This document shows, one piece after another, positions 35,588-44,410 of a stretch of DNA of 64,000 bases. The notes beneath the pieces are model-generated. The model was not told the origin of the DNA. It saw only the letters and a list, made by a program, of their open reading frames with translations, and did not search any database. Source of the DNA: FEN-299 sp963727765. GTDB taxonomy: Bacteria; Acidobacteriota; Vicinamibacteria; Vicinamibacterales; Fen-181. The stretch spans positions 558,001 to 622,000 of the forward strand of contig CAVSGZ010000013.1 of the NCBI GenBank assembly GCA_963727765.1, written 5' to 3'. Position numbers and translations under genes: made by a program. Each line of letters opens with the position of its first letter. Position 1 is the first letter of the stretch.

Positions 35588-35656
35588 GATTCTCCCGCAA
35601 TCCTTACACACTATCGGCCCGATAATCCGACGACTTTCATGCGGTTCTCGATTTCG

Positions 35657-37543
35657 CTAGGCCTCGTCCGTCTCCGGGGCGCCTCGGCGTCTGCGCCACT
35701 GCTCGACATGAAAGCCGATGACCGCGACGGCTGCCGGCGTGACACCTGGTATACGGCTCGCCTGGCCAAGCGTCTCCGGCCTGACGAGCGACAGTCGCTC
35801 GACCGCTTCGCGCGTCAACCCCGGCAGCCCGCTGTAATCGAAGCCGTCAGGGATGACCCGGTGTTCTTCCCTCTTCGTGCGGGCCACGGCCGCCCGTTCT
35901 CGCTCGATGTAACCGGCATACTTTACGTCGGCTTCGATCGCCGCGCGGTCGGTGTCCTCGTAGCCAGGCTCCGTCTCGAATTCCACCTGCCCGGACGTCA
36001 GAAGGTCGGCCAGCCGGACTTCGGGCTGGCAGAGGAGTTGCTCGGCCGGCACCCGCGCGCCTGTCATGGTCGAGCGAACCAGCGCGCCAGCCAGTCGGGC
36101 GCGGTTCCGCTCGAACCGCCCCTGCCGCGCCTCGAATCTCCGCCACTGTTCGTCGCCCACCAGTCCCGCACGGCGTCCCCTTGGTGTCAGCCGCAGGTCG
36201 GCGTTGTCGGTCCGAAGCAGCAGGCGCCGCTCGGCTCGAGACGTAAACATCCGGTACGGTTCGACGCAGCCGTGCGTCACCAAGTCATCCACCATCACGC
36301 CAATATAGGCCTCGTTGCGATCGAGCAACAGCGGCGGCTCCCCTTTCACCGCCACGGCCGCGTTGAGGCCGGCCAACAACCCCTGGCCTGCCGCTTCTTC
36401 ATACCCGCTGGTCCCGTTGATCTGCCCGGCGAGGAACAGGCCTCTCACCCGCTTGGTCTCGAGCGTGGCCCTGAGTTCGGTTGGCTGGATGACGTCGTAC
36501 TCGACCGCATACGCCGGCCTCAGCATCTCGGCGTTCTCGAGCCCGGGCAGCGCGTGCACGATCGCGAGCTGCACGTCCGCCGGCAGGCTCATCGACAGGC
36601 CATTGACGTAGATCTCGTCAACGTCAATGCCCTCCGGCTCGAGCACCAGATGGTGGCGCTCCCTCTCCGGGAACTTCACGACCTTGTCCTCGATCGACGG
36701 ACAGTAACGCGGCCCGATGCCGGTAATCTGGCCGTTGTAAAGAGGCGACCTGGCGAGGTTCAGGCGCACGAGCCCGTGGACGGTCGCGTTGGTGTGCAGT
36801 TGGTAACAGGCCACCTGCCGCCGTGCGATGCGCCCACTCGAAAACGAGAACGGGACAATTGGGTGGTCGCCTTCCTGGGGTTCGAAGTGCCCGGCCGCGA
36901 CTCCCCTGTCGAAATCAATCGATCGGCGATCGAGCCGTGGCGGCGTGCCCGTCTTGAGGCGCCCCCACCTGAAGCCCTGGGCCTTCAGGGCCTCGCTGAG
37001 ACCCCGCGTCGATGGCTCCCCGAGCCTGCCGGCCGGCCATTGTTCGGGGCCGACGTGGATCACGCCGTTCATGAATGTCCCGGCCGCGATCACGAGCGCC
37101 CGGCAGCCGACTTCCCTGCCGTCCTCGAGCCGAAGCCCGACGACGGCGCTGCCTCGGAAAATCGGCGCAGCGGCTGCGCCCTCGATCCATTCGATCCCCG
37201 GCTCCCCCTCGAGCGTCGTGCGCATCCAATCCCGATAGGCCCTCTTGTCCGCCTGCGCCCGCGGTGACCAGACCGCCGCACCGCGGCTCCGGTTCAGCAC
37301 GCGGAACTGGATGCCCGTCGCGTCGATCGCGCGGCCCATCAGGCCGCCCAACGCGTCGATCTCGCGCACGAGGTGGCCTTTTGCCGTCCCTCCAATCGCC
37401 GGGTTGCACGACATCAGCGCCACTGTCTCGCGCGACAGCGTACAGAGGCCGACCCTGAGCCCGAGCCGCGCGCCGGCCCATGCCGCTTCGCAGCCGGCAT
37501 GCCCCCCACCTACGACGAGGACGTCGAATGGGCCGGTCATCAC
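35657..37543 (-). CDS. mnmG: tRNA uridine-5-carboxymethylaminomethyl synthase, MnmG
   Basis: 628 aa. FAD-binding start DVLVVGGGHAGCEAAWAG, then CNPAIGGTAKGHLVREIDAL and the family motif GLFLAGQINGTSGYEEAAGQ; the C-terminal helical domain interacts with MnmE. With MnmE it modifies U34 of several tRNAs. Two ATGs in a row at 37543 and 37540 are both possible. Gap of 34 nt after mnmE. Confidence 0.96.
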   Translation of the reverse strand: MMTGPFDVLVVGGGHAGCEAAWAGARLGLRVGLCTLSRETVALMSCNPAIGGTAKGHLVREIDALGGLMGRAIDATGIQFRVLNRSRGAAVWSPRAQADKRAYRDWMRTTLEGEPGIEWIEGAAAAPIFRGSAVVGLRLEDGREVGCRALVIAAGTFMNGVIHVGPEQWPAGRLGEPSTRGLSEALKAQGFRWGRLKTGTPPRLDRRSIDFDRGVAAGHFEPQEGDHPIVPFSFSSGRIARRQVACYQLHTNATVHGLVRLNLARSPLYNGQITGIGPRYCPSIEDKVVKFPERERHHLVLEPEGIDVDEIYVNGLSMSLPADVQLAIVHALPGLENAEMLRPAYAVEYDVIQPTELRATLETKRVRGLFLAGQINGTSGYEEAAGQGLLAGLNAAVAVKGEPPLLLDRNEAYIGVMVDDLVTHGCVEPYRMFTSRAERRLLLRTDNADLRLTPRGRRAGLVGDEQWRRFEARQGRFERNRARLAGALVRSTMTGARVPAEQLLCQPEVRLADLLTSGQVEFETEPGYEDTDRAAIEADVKYAGYIERERAAVARTKREEHRVIPDGFDYSGLPGLTREAVERLSLVRPETLGQASRIPGVTPAAVAVIGFHVEQWRRRRGAPETDEA

Positions 37544-37577
37544 CGCGGCCGGATATCTGAAACCAAGTTCAAGAAGG

Positions 37578-39014
37578 TCATTTCCCGATGCAGAACCGCG
37601 AGAAGATGGCGGTCAGCAGATCGTCGGTCGTCCGTCGTCCTGTGATTTCCTGCAACAACTCAGCTGCCAGCCTGACGTCAGACAAAACAATTTCTTCTGG
37701 CGTTTGACCCCCGCCGGCGACCAGCGCAGTTTCTGCTCCTCGCAACAATTCTGCCGACTGACCTAATAATCCAATGTGCCGTATATTGCTAATATAAACA
37801 GGCTCATTTGCGTTACAAAGACCAGCCACTTTGTCAATTGACCAAATCAGCCGGTCTATGCCTCGCCCTGTTGTTGCAGAAATGGACAGAACGTCCGCCT
37901 CGTCGTTTACCAGGCCATCGCTCGAGAGATCTCGCGCCGCCCACGCGCCCGGCAGGTCTCTCTTGTTGGCGACAACGATTCGAGCGGCCGTGTCAGTGGC
38001 CCTCAGCAGCCGCCGGTCGTCCTCGGTCAGCGGCATCGAGGCGTCGAGCACCACGAGGACAACGTCCGCCGCGGCGCTCGCTTTCTCGGCGCGGGCCACG
38101 CCTTCGCGCTCGACGGGATCTGACGTCAACCGGACGCCTGCCGTGTCGACCAGCGTCACCCGCGTCGCCCCCAGCACCACCGCCTCGGTCAGCAGGTCTC
38201 TGGTCGTACCGGGCACCGGAGTGACGATCGCGCGGTCGACGCCAGCGAGCTGGTTGAACAGCGTCGACTTCCCCACGTTCGGCCGCCCGGCGATCGCCAC
38301 CACGATCCCCTCGCGCACGAGCCGCCCGCGGCGTGCGTCGCCAAGCAGTGTGTCGATCCGCGCTCGCGCCGCGCGAATCCCCTCGCACGCGTCTCCCGGC
38401 GAGATGAAGTGATAGCCCTCCTCCCCGAAATCCGCCGAGGCCTCGAGCCCCGTCATCAGCTCGAACAGCGCCCGCTCGATTCCGCCGATCCGTTCCGCCA
38501 GCGCCCCTTGCAACTGATCGAACGCCACCTTCGCTTGCAGCGGCGTCGTCGACTCCACAAGATCCCGCACCGCCTCGGCCTGCGTGAGATCGAGGCGCCC
38601 GTTGAGGAAGGCGCGCAGCGTGAACTCGCCGGGGCCCGCCAGCCGCGCGCCGGCCCCGACGCAGGCGGCGATCGCCTCACCGACGATCACCGGGCTTGCG
38701 TGCAGGCTGAACTCCACGACGTCCTCACCCGTGTACGAGGCTGGCGCGGCAAACCAGGTGACGACCGCCTCGTCGACCACTGCCGCCGGCCGTTCGGCGG
38801 GCCGCCCGGTGGCGCCGGCGGCGCCAGCGGCCGGATCGTCGGCGACCATCGTGAGGTGCACGAGCGTGGCGTGCCGGGGTTGAAGCGTAGTGGGGAAGTC
38901 GATGAGCCGGGCCGCGATCTCGCGGCTGCGAGGCCCGCTCAGTCGCACGACGGAGAGGCCTCCGCGGCCGGGCGGGGTCGCGAGGGCGACGATGGTGTCG
39001 TCGGGGGAGAACAT
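37578..39014 (-). CDS. mnmE: tRNA modification GTPase MnmE
   Basis: 478 aa. N-terminal tetrahydrofolate-binding domain (TIVALATPPGRGGLSVVRLSG), helical domain, inserted G domain with GRPNVGKSTLFNQL, the switch motif PGTTRDLLTE, DTAG and NKRD, and the catalytic C-terminal FCIGK. Partner of MnmG. Its 5' end is close to jag (37 nt). Confidence 0.96.
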   Translation of the reverse strand: MFSPDDTIVALATPPGRGGLSVVRLSGPRSREIAARLIDFPTTLQPRHATLVHLTMVADDPAAGAAGATGRPAERPAAVVDEAVVTWFAAPASYTGEDVVEFSLHASPVIVGEAIAACVGAGARLAGPGEFTLRAFLNGRLDLTQAEAVRDLVESTTPLQAKVAFDQLQGALAERIGGIERALFELMTGLEASADFGEEGYHFISPGDACEGIRAARARIDTLLGDARRGRLVREGIVVAIAGRPNVGKSTLFNQLAGVDRAIVTPVPGTTRDLLTEAVVLGATRVTLVDTAGVRLTSDPVEREGVARAEKASAAADVVLVVLDASMPLTEDDRRLLRATDTAARIVVANKRDLPGAWAARDLSSDGLVNDEADVLSISATTGRGIDRLIWSIDKVAGLCNANEPVYISNIRHIGLLGQSAELLRGAETALVAGGGQTPEEIVLSDVRLAAELLQEITGRRTTDDLLTAIFSRFCIGK

Positions 39015-39051
39015 CGCCTGCCGTGCGCGGCGGGGCCAGCCCCGCCCGCGC

Positions 39052-39519
39052 CTACTTGCGTTCCCTCTTGGCCGTGATGAGCACGGTCTTCACGGCGGCG
39101 TCGCCGATGCTCTCGGTGTCGGCGAGTCCCTGTTCGGCCACCGCCATGTGGACGATGCGCCGCTCGTAGGCGTTGAGCGGGCCGAGCTTCTGCTCGAGGC
39201 CGGTGCGCTTGGCCTTCTCGCCGAGGAAGAGCGCCATCTGGCGCAGCTCGGCGTCCTTGTCGCGGCGAAAATCCATGCAGTCGACAACGACGCGCTGGTG
39301 GTCGGGCAGCTCGTCTCGGAAGATCACGGAGGTGATGTGCTGCAGCGCTTGCAGGCCGTCGGCTTTGTGCCGGAGCAGCAGCTCGCCGTCGTCGCCGGTC
39401 AGGTTCACCCGCGGCCCGTCGGGCGTGTCCTCGACCGCCGCCTCGAGCGACAGGCCCATGGCCGTCGTCACGCTCTTCACGAAGTCCAGCAGCCGCGCGT
39501 TCAGGTCGAGATCATCCAC
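39052..39519 (-). CDS. jag: Jag/KhpB-type RNA-binding protein (KH and R3H domains)
   Basis: 155 aa. KH-like domain at about 40-85 and an R3H domain with ERRIVHMAVAEQ; the N-terminal Jag_N domain of Firmicutes versions is missing. RNA chaperone-like partner of KhpA in other bacteria. Sits in the usual place between yidC and mnmE. Confidence 0.88.
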   Translation of the reverse strand: MDDLDLNARLLDFVKSVTTAMGLSLEAAVEDTPDGPRVNLTGDDGELLLRHKADGLQALQHITSVIFRDELPDHQRVVVDCMDFRRDKDAELRQMALFLGEKAKRTGLEQKLGPLNAYERRIVHMAVAEQGLADTESIGDAAVKTVLITAKRERK

Positions 39520-39548
39520 GTCGGTTCTCCCTCTTTGTGCTTCGCAGC

Positions 39549-39625
39549 AGGATTCAGGAGTCGGGAATCAGGAGTGAGTGGGGCGCACTCAATCCCGAGT
39601 CCTGAATCCCGATTCCTGAATCCTG
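39549..39625. repeat. inverted repeat between yidC and jag
   Basis: A long imperfect hairpin whose left arm (39549-39580, GGATTCAGGAGTCGGGAATC...) pairs with 39586-39625 (GAGTCCTGAATCCCGATTCC...). Similar sequence stands at 63211-63316, so this is a dispersed element. It could attenuate yidC relative to jag. Confidence 0.65.
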
Positions 39626-39647
39626 ACTTCTGCGGCCCGCGAATCGC

Positions 39648-41408
39648 TCACGCGGGCTTCGTCTTCAGTCTCCGCTCGGCCGGCGGCCGCGGCGTGTTCG
39701 GCGGCCCCACCACCTTGTTGGTGATGTACTGCTGGCCGATCGCGAGCAGGTTGCTGAAGAACCAGTACACCGTCAGGCCGCTCGGCATCCACAGGAACAT
39801 GAAGGTGAAGACGAGCGGCATCATCATCATCATCTTCTGCTGCGCCGGGTCGCCGCCGGTCGGCGTCATCTTCTGCTGCCACAGCTGGCTGGCGCCCATC
39901 AGGATCGGCGTCACGTAGTACGGGTCGTGCGCCGAGAGGTCCTTGATCCACCAGATGAACGGCTCGCCGCGAAGCTCGATCGCGGCGGAGAGCAGCGAGT
40001 AGAACGCGAACAGCACGGGCAGCGTGAGCAGCATCGGGACGCAGCCGCTCGCCGGGTTCACGCCCTTTTCCTTGTACAGGCTCATCATCTCCGAGTTCAT
40101 CTTCTGCCGCTCGGGGTCGGTCGCCTTCAGATTCTTGTAGCGATCCTGGATAGCTTTCACCTGCGGCTGGATCTCCTGCATCTTCCGCATCGAGACCATG
40201 CTCTTGTGCCGCAGCGGGAACATCACCGCGTTGATCAGGAAGGTGAGGAGGATGATCGCCCAGCCGTAGTTGCCGACGTAGGAGTGGATCCAGACGAGCG
40301 CCCGCAGCAGCGGAACCGCGAGGAAATCGAAGATCCCGAAGTTGATCACGCGCACCAGCTGCAGGTCCGGCCTCGCCGCCTGGAGCACGTCGAAGTCCTT
40401 GGGCCCGAAGAAGAACGCCAGGTCGTCCATCGACCGCGCCTGGCGGACGCCGAACGCCACCAGGTCGGCCAGCTTCGGCGCCGGTGTCTTCTGCGGATCC
40501 GCGCCGGCCGGCTCCGGCTCCGTGAACACCGCGCGCGCGTAGTCCACGCGCACCGTGCGCCTGGGCAGCGCCATCGCGATGAAGTACTGGTCGTCGACAC
40601 CGGCGGCGGAGAAGTCGCCCTCCTGGACCGGTTCCTTCGAGAGCGCGATCGCCGCGATCCGCTGCACCTTGCTGCCGCGGACGATGATGGCCTCGGGCTT
40701 CTGGATGTAGCGGTTGCTCTCGGCGCCGGGAACCTGGTCGCCGAGGCCGGCGCCCCACAGCACCGTCGGATTCATCGTGCGGCCGCCGACCTGCACGTCC
40801 GCCGCGACCCGGACGATGTAGCCGCCCGGCTCGAAGGTGAAGACCTTGCGCGCCTTCAGGCCGAATCCGTCCTCGAACTCGAACACGATCGTCTGCCCGA
40901 CGCGCGTCGCGTCCACGCTGCCGGCCGCGGCCGCACCGGTCACCCGGTAGAGCGCGTCCTTCAGACGGGCGGTCGCGTTCGCATCGTCGACCATCAGATC
41001 GAACGGGCGGGTCCGGCCAGGCTCGAGATAGCCCGGCACCAGTTCCTGCGGCTGCTTCTGCAGGTCGCGGAACGCCTTCAGCTTCCAGCTCTTGAGCTTG
41101 GCGCCGCGAGTGGTGAACACGGCCCTGATGGTCCGCGTCTCGACGACGATGTCGCGCTCCAACGCGTCGGCCACAACCGCCTGCGTGGGCGCCGCGGAAG
41201 CCGCCGCGGCGGCCGACACTATCGCCGCCGTCTGGGCCGCCCCGGTCGATCCGGTCCCCGTGTTCGCCACAGGGGCGCCCGGGCTGGCCGTGGCTGCCGC
41301 CGGCGTCTCGCGCTTCGCCTTGTCGGCCGCCGGCTTCAGGACGAAGAGCTGGTAGGCGTAGAGCACCAGGAAGGAGAGGAAGATCGCGACGAGAAGACGT
41401 TTTTCCAT
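39648..41408 (-). CDS. yidC: membrane protein insertase YidC
   Basis: 586 aa. N-terminal membrane anchor (RLLVAIFLSFLVLYAYQLFV), an Ala-rich linker, a large periplasmic beta-sandwich domain (about 85-350) and the conserved five-helix insertase core (SYVGNYGWAIILLTFLINAV, CVPMLLTLPVLFAFYSLL, MMPLVFTFMFLWMPSG). The periplasmic domain is the Gram-negative form. ATG 41408 was chosen because it starts at MEKRLLVAIF. Confidence 0.95.
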   Translation of the reverse strand: MEKRLLVAIFLSFLVLYAYQLFVLKPAADKAKRETPAAATASPGAPVANTGTGSTGAAQTAAIVSAAAAASAAPTQAVVADALERDIVVETRTIRAVFTTRGAKLKSWKLKAFRDLQKQPQELVPGYLEPGRTRPFDLMVDDANATARLKDALYRVTGAAAAGSVDATRVGQTIVFEFEDGFGLKARKVFTFEPGGYIVRVAADVQVGGRTMNPTVLWGAGLGDQVPGAESNRYIQKPEAIIVRGSKVQRIAAIALSKEPVQEGDFSAAGVDDQYFIAMALPRRTVRVDYARAVFTEPEPAGADPQKTPAPKLADLVAFGVRQARSMDDLAFFFGPKDFDVLQAARPDLQLVRVINFGIFDFLAVPLLRALVWIHSYVGNYGWAIILLTFLINAVMFPLRHKSMVSMRKMQEIQPQVKAIQDRYKNLKATDPERQKMNSEMMSLYKEKGVNPASGCVPMLLTLPVLFAFYSLLSAAIELRGEPFIWWIKDLSAHDPYYVTPILMGASQLWQQKMTPTGGDPAQQKMMMMMPLVFTFMFLWMPSGLTVYWFFSNLLAIGQQYITNKVVGPPNTPRPPAERRLKTKPA

Positions 41409-41413
41409 GAAAG

Positions 41414-41809
41414 CTAGCGAAGGCGTCCGCCCGGGCAGCCGGGCGACGGCGAAAGGGAAGTCCGCTGTTCCGGAACCGGGTCGAAGCCGCTCGATCCAAA
41501 CGGGTGGCACCTCGCCAGGCGCCTCAGTCCCAGCCATCCGCCCGACACGACGCCGTGGCGGCGCACCGCCTCAGCCATGTACTGCGAACAGGACGGCGCG
41601 TAGCGGCACGAGCCGCCGACAAGCGGCGACAGGGTCACCTGGTAGCCGCGGACGGCGGCCAGCAGCGCGCGCGCCGCCCACGACGGCCGCTCCTGCGTCT
41701 GCGGCCCGTTCGACCCGGGGCCGGGCTCCTCATCGCCCGGCCGGCCTGGCCTGCCCGGCCCGGCGCAATGCGTAACGGAATTCGGCGTCAAGCGTGTGGT
41801 TGTCGGCAT
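41414..41809 (-). CDS. yidD: membrane protein insertion efficiency factor YidD
   Basis: 131 aa. The conserved core is RGYQVTLSPLVGGSCRYAPS (with SCSQYMAEAVRRHGV after it) and CHPFGSSGFDPVP near the end. An extra 45-residue Gly/Pro-rich N-terminus overlaps rnpA by 80 nt; a TTG at 41791 would shorten this overlap. Stop is 5 nt before yidC. Helps YidC-dependent insertion. Confidence 0.85.
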   Translation of the reverse strand: MPTTTRLTPNSVTHCAGPGRPGRPGDEEPGPGSNGPQTQERPSWAARALLAAVRGYQVTLSPLVGGSCRYAPSCSQYMAEAVRRHGVVSGGWLGLRRLARCHPFGSSGFDPVPEQRTSLSPSPGCPGGRLR

Positions 41810-42101
41810 TGAGCATGTCCGGCCGAGGGATCACCACGATATCGAGCCCCTGGGGGAGGTCGTTCTGCCTGAACAGCTCGCGCACGAGGCGCTTGGCCCG
41901 GTTTCGGACGACCGCGCCGCCCAGCTTCTTGGTGGCGGCGATCCCGAGACGGCTGCCGCCCGAGGCGTTGCGGAGGGCGATGACGGTCATCAGCCGCGCG
42001 CGGATCCGCACCCCTTGTTCGTAGACCCGCAGGAACTCGGGGCGACGCCGTATCCGCGCCGAGGCGGGGAAGGCGTGCGGCCTGGTCGAACCGTGCTCCA
42101 C
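41730..42101 (-). CDS. rnpA: ribonuclease P protein component
   Basis: 123 aa. Contains the family RNR region: AATKKLGGAVVRNRAKRLVR followed by ELFRQNDLPQGLDIVVIPRP. Binds the M1 RNA and helps mature tRNA 5' ends. Begins 21 nt after rpmH. Confidence 0.93.
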   Translation of the reverse strand: MEHGSTRPHAFPASARIRRRPEFLRVYEQGVRIRARLMTVIALRNASGGSRLGIAATKKLGGAVVRNRAKRLVRELFRQNDLPQGLDIVVIPRPDMLNADNHTLDAEFRYALRRAGQARPAGR

Positions 42102-42122
42102 GGGAATGCCCGCTGGCGGCGG

Positions 42123-42263
42123 CTACACCGAAACGGTGAGGCGCTTGCGGCCCTTGGCGCGGCGCCGCTTCAGCACGAGCCGGCCGCCCTTGCTGGCCAT
42201 CCGAACGAGGAACCCGTGTGTCTTCTTCCGACGACGATTATTGGGCTGAAACGTGCGCTTCAT
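42123..42263 (-). CDS. rpmH: 50S ribosomal protein L34
   Basis: 46 aa: MKRTFQPNNRRRKKTHGF at the start and GRKRLTVSV at the end, with the usual Arg/Lys-rich middle. Near-universal first gene left of dnaA. A strong promoter lies about 60 nt upstream of the start codon. Confidence 0.97.
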   Translation of the reverse strand: MKRTFQPNNRRRKKTHGFLVRMASKGGRLVLKRRRAKGRKRLTVSV

Positions 42264-42321
42264 GGTCAGTTCCTGTCCGCCGAAACTCGGCCGTCACTTG
42301 TCACGAGATGCCGAACTTTTA

Positions 42322-42351
42322 ATTGTACCGGAGCGCTTTGCCCACTGTCAA
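42322..42351 (-). promoter_or_regulatory. sigma-70 promoter of rpmH operon
   Basis: Read on the minus strand: TTGACA (42351-42346), 18 nt spacer, TACAAT (42327-42322). Transcription should start near 42315, about 50 nt before the rpmH ATG. Confidence 0.75.
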
Positions 42352-42513
42352 ACCGCGGCGCGGGGAGGCCGCACGAGTTCACCTCGCAAATCTAGCGTGC
42401 GCCCCACCCGAAAGCTCGCCCCCCGGGCGGCTGATTCTGTGGTACATTGGCGAGCCTTCCTCCCTCTCGCTCGGGCCGGAGGACGCGCACCAGCGGCCGG
42501 CTCATCAGGGCAG

Positions 42514-42545
42514 TTTTCCACATCTGTGGAAAAATCTGTGGAAAA
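42514..42545. other. DnaA-box cluster upstream of dnaA
   Basis: Three 9-mers one base away from TTATCCACA: TTTTCCACA at 42514-42522 on the plus strand, and TGTGGAAAA at 42525-42533 and 42537-42545 (minus). The first two form an inverted pair. This is the only clear structure in 42352-42750; it probably contributes to oriC and to dnaA autoregulation. Confidence 0.75.
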
Positions 42546-42750
42546 CGGCCCTGCCAAAGCCCGCGCCCCGCAAAAGGGCTCGATTTTGCGCGATTCCCGG
42601 CGGGCGAAGGCGGCCCGGAGCCATGCCGGAAGGGCCGTTGGCGCGGTCCGGGGGCTGTGGAAGGGCCCCGTTTCGGCGCCTCGCGTGGCGAAAGTCGGGC
42701 GGGGCCGCCGGAAATCAGGTCGTTTCGGCGGACCGGACGGGCGGGACATC

Positions 42751-44088
42751 ATGGACGAGACGAACATCTGGGAGCGCGTGCTCGATCGGGTTGCCACCAA
42801 GGTGAACCAGCACACGTTCTACTCGTGGTTCAAGGGCACGAGCCTCGAGCGGGACGAAGGCGCCGCCATCGTGGTGCGCGTGGCGAACCCGATGGTGAAG
42901 AACTGGCTGCAGCGCAACTACGCCGCGGTCCTCGACGAGGCCGTTCGCGAGGCCGAGCGGCCCGGCTGCCGCCTCGTGTTCGTCACCGCGGCCAGCGACG
43001 CGCCGGCCGCCGGCGGGGCGGCCCCCGCCGAAGCCCCGGAGCCGGAGGCGGAGCTCGCGCCAGTGACGTCGCTCGGCGGGCTCAATCCCAGGTACGCCTT
43101 CGAGACGTTCGTCGTTGGTCCGTCGAATCAGTTTGCCGAGGCGGCCTGCCGCGCCGTGGCCGAGGCGCCGTCGCGCTCGTACAACCCGCTGTTCATTTAC
43201 GGCGGCGTGGGCCTGGGCAAGACGCACCTGATGCACGCGATCGGGCACTACGTGCTCCGGCACCACCCGAACATGCGCCTGACCTACATCTCGACCGAGC
43301 GCTTCAAGAACGAGATGATGAACGCCGTCAAGAACAACCGCGTCTACGAATTCCGCGAGCGCTACCGCACGGTTGACGTCCTGCTGGTCGACGACATCCA
43401 GTTCCTGGCCGGCATGGAGGGGACGCAGACGGAGTTCTTCCACACCTTCAACTCGCTGTTCGACGCGCAGAAGCAGCTCGTCATCAGCAGCGACCGCACG
43501 CCGCGCGAGATTCCCTCGCTCGAGGAGCGGCTGCGCTCGCGCTTCGAGTGGGGCCTCATCGCCGACATCCAGCCGCCCGACCTCGAGACGAAAGTCGCCA
43601 TCCTCAAGAAGAAGGCCGAGGCCGAGGCGATCCCGCTGCCCGACAACGTCGCGCTCTACATCGCGGGCAAGATCAAGTCGAACATCCGCGAGCTCGAGGG
43701 CTCGCTCGTGCGGCTGATCGCATACGCATCGCTGAAGGGGCACGACATCACGCTCGCGCTCGCGCAGGACGTGCTCAAGCACGTGCTCGACCACGACGAG
43801 AAGGCCGTAACGATCGAGGTGATCCAGAAGTACATCGCCGACTACTACCACCTCCGGCCCGGCGACCTGAAGGCGCGCAACAACTCGAAGTCGGTCGCGC
43901 GGCCGCGCCAGGTGGCGATGTACTTGTGCAAGATGCTCACCAACGCCTCGCTGCCCGAGATCGGCCGCAGCTTTGGCGGCAAGCACCACTCGACGGTGAT
44001 CCACTCGATCAAGATGGTCGAGAAGCTGAAGGACTCGAACTCGGATTTCAACACCCTTCTCAACAGTTTTGTCGAGTCGTTGAGGTAG
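42751..44088 (+). CDS. dnaA: chromosomal replication initiator DnaA
   Basis: 445 aa. Domain I (WERVLDRVATKVNQHTFYSW), Ala/Pro/Glu linker (about 80-105), AAA+ domain with FIYGGVGLGKTHLMHAIGHY, VLLVDDIQFLAG and the sensor regions, and domain IV with the DNA-binding signature around ARPRQVAMYLCKMLTNASLP and GGKHHSTVIHSI. ATG 42751 was chosen because it opens MDETNIWERV; the frame is open further upstream but without homology. Confidence 0.97.
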   Translation: MDETNIWERVLDRVATKVNQHTFYSWFKGTSLERDEGAAIVVRVANPMVKNWLQRNYAAVLDEAVREAERPGCRLVFVTAASDAPAAGGAAPAEAPEPEAELAPVTSLGGLNPRYAFETFVVGPSNQFAEAACRAVAEAPSRSYNPLFIYGGVGLGKTHLMHAIGHYVLRHHPNMRLTYISTERFKNEMMNAVKNNRVYEFRERYRTVDVLLVDDIQFLAGMEGTQTEFFHTFNSLFDAQKQLVISSDRTPREIPSLEERLRSRFEWGLIADIQPPDLETKVAILKKKAEAEAIPLPDNVALYIAGKIKSNIRELEGSLVRLIAYASLKGHDITLALAQDVLKHVLDHDEKAVTIEVIQKYIADYYHLRPGDLKARNNSKSVARPRQVAMYLCKMLTNASLPEIGRSFGGKHHSTVIHSIKMVEKLKDSNSDFNTLLNSFVESLR

Positions 44089-44410
44089 CGTTGGAGTCCG
44101 CGCGGGGCAGCGGAATCGCGCGGGGCGGGGCGAGCGCTGGCGGGGTTTTCCACAGCCTGCGGCTTCAATCGACGATCGGGGTTGTGGATAACCGGGGCCC
44201 TCGCGCGGGCCTCCCGGGCGGGGCCCGTGGGCGCACAGAGCTTCCACAGCGCAAGTGGTTCAAAAAAAAGGACTAATCTCGGTTGTTCGTCATTTCCACA
44301 CGATATCTTTTCCTATATAATTAGTTGTTTCAGATCTTGAGATCTTCAAGACTAATTGGCGACAGTCACCGGAGCGATCACCAACTCTCTCTCGCGAGGT
44401 CAGAGGCGCC
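44089..44410. other. dnaA-dnaN intergenic region, probable oriC with AT-rich unwinding stretch
   Basis: Contains a perfect DnaA box on the minus strand (TGTGGATAA, 44183-44191) and looser boxes (TTTTCCACA 44146-44154, TTTCCACAC 44292-44300). From about 44262 to 44355 the sequence turns strongly AT-rich (eight A in a row, TATATAATTAG) in an otherwise very GC-rich chromosome, and it holds the inverted repeat TCTTGAGATCTTCAAGA and three ACTAAT motifs. This is the expected look of a DNA unwinding element beside DnaA boxes. Confidence 0.7.
44293..44321 (+). promoter_or_regulatory. candidate dnaN promoter
   Basis: TTTCCA (44293-44298), 17 nt, TATAAT (44316-44321), about 90 nt before the dnaN ATG. 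The -10 is perfect, the -35 weak, and the AT-rich origin sequence raises the chance of coincidence. Confidence 0.4.
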
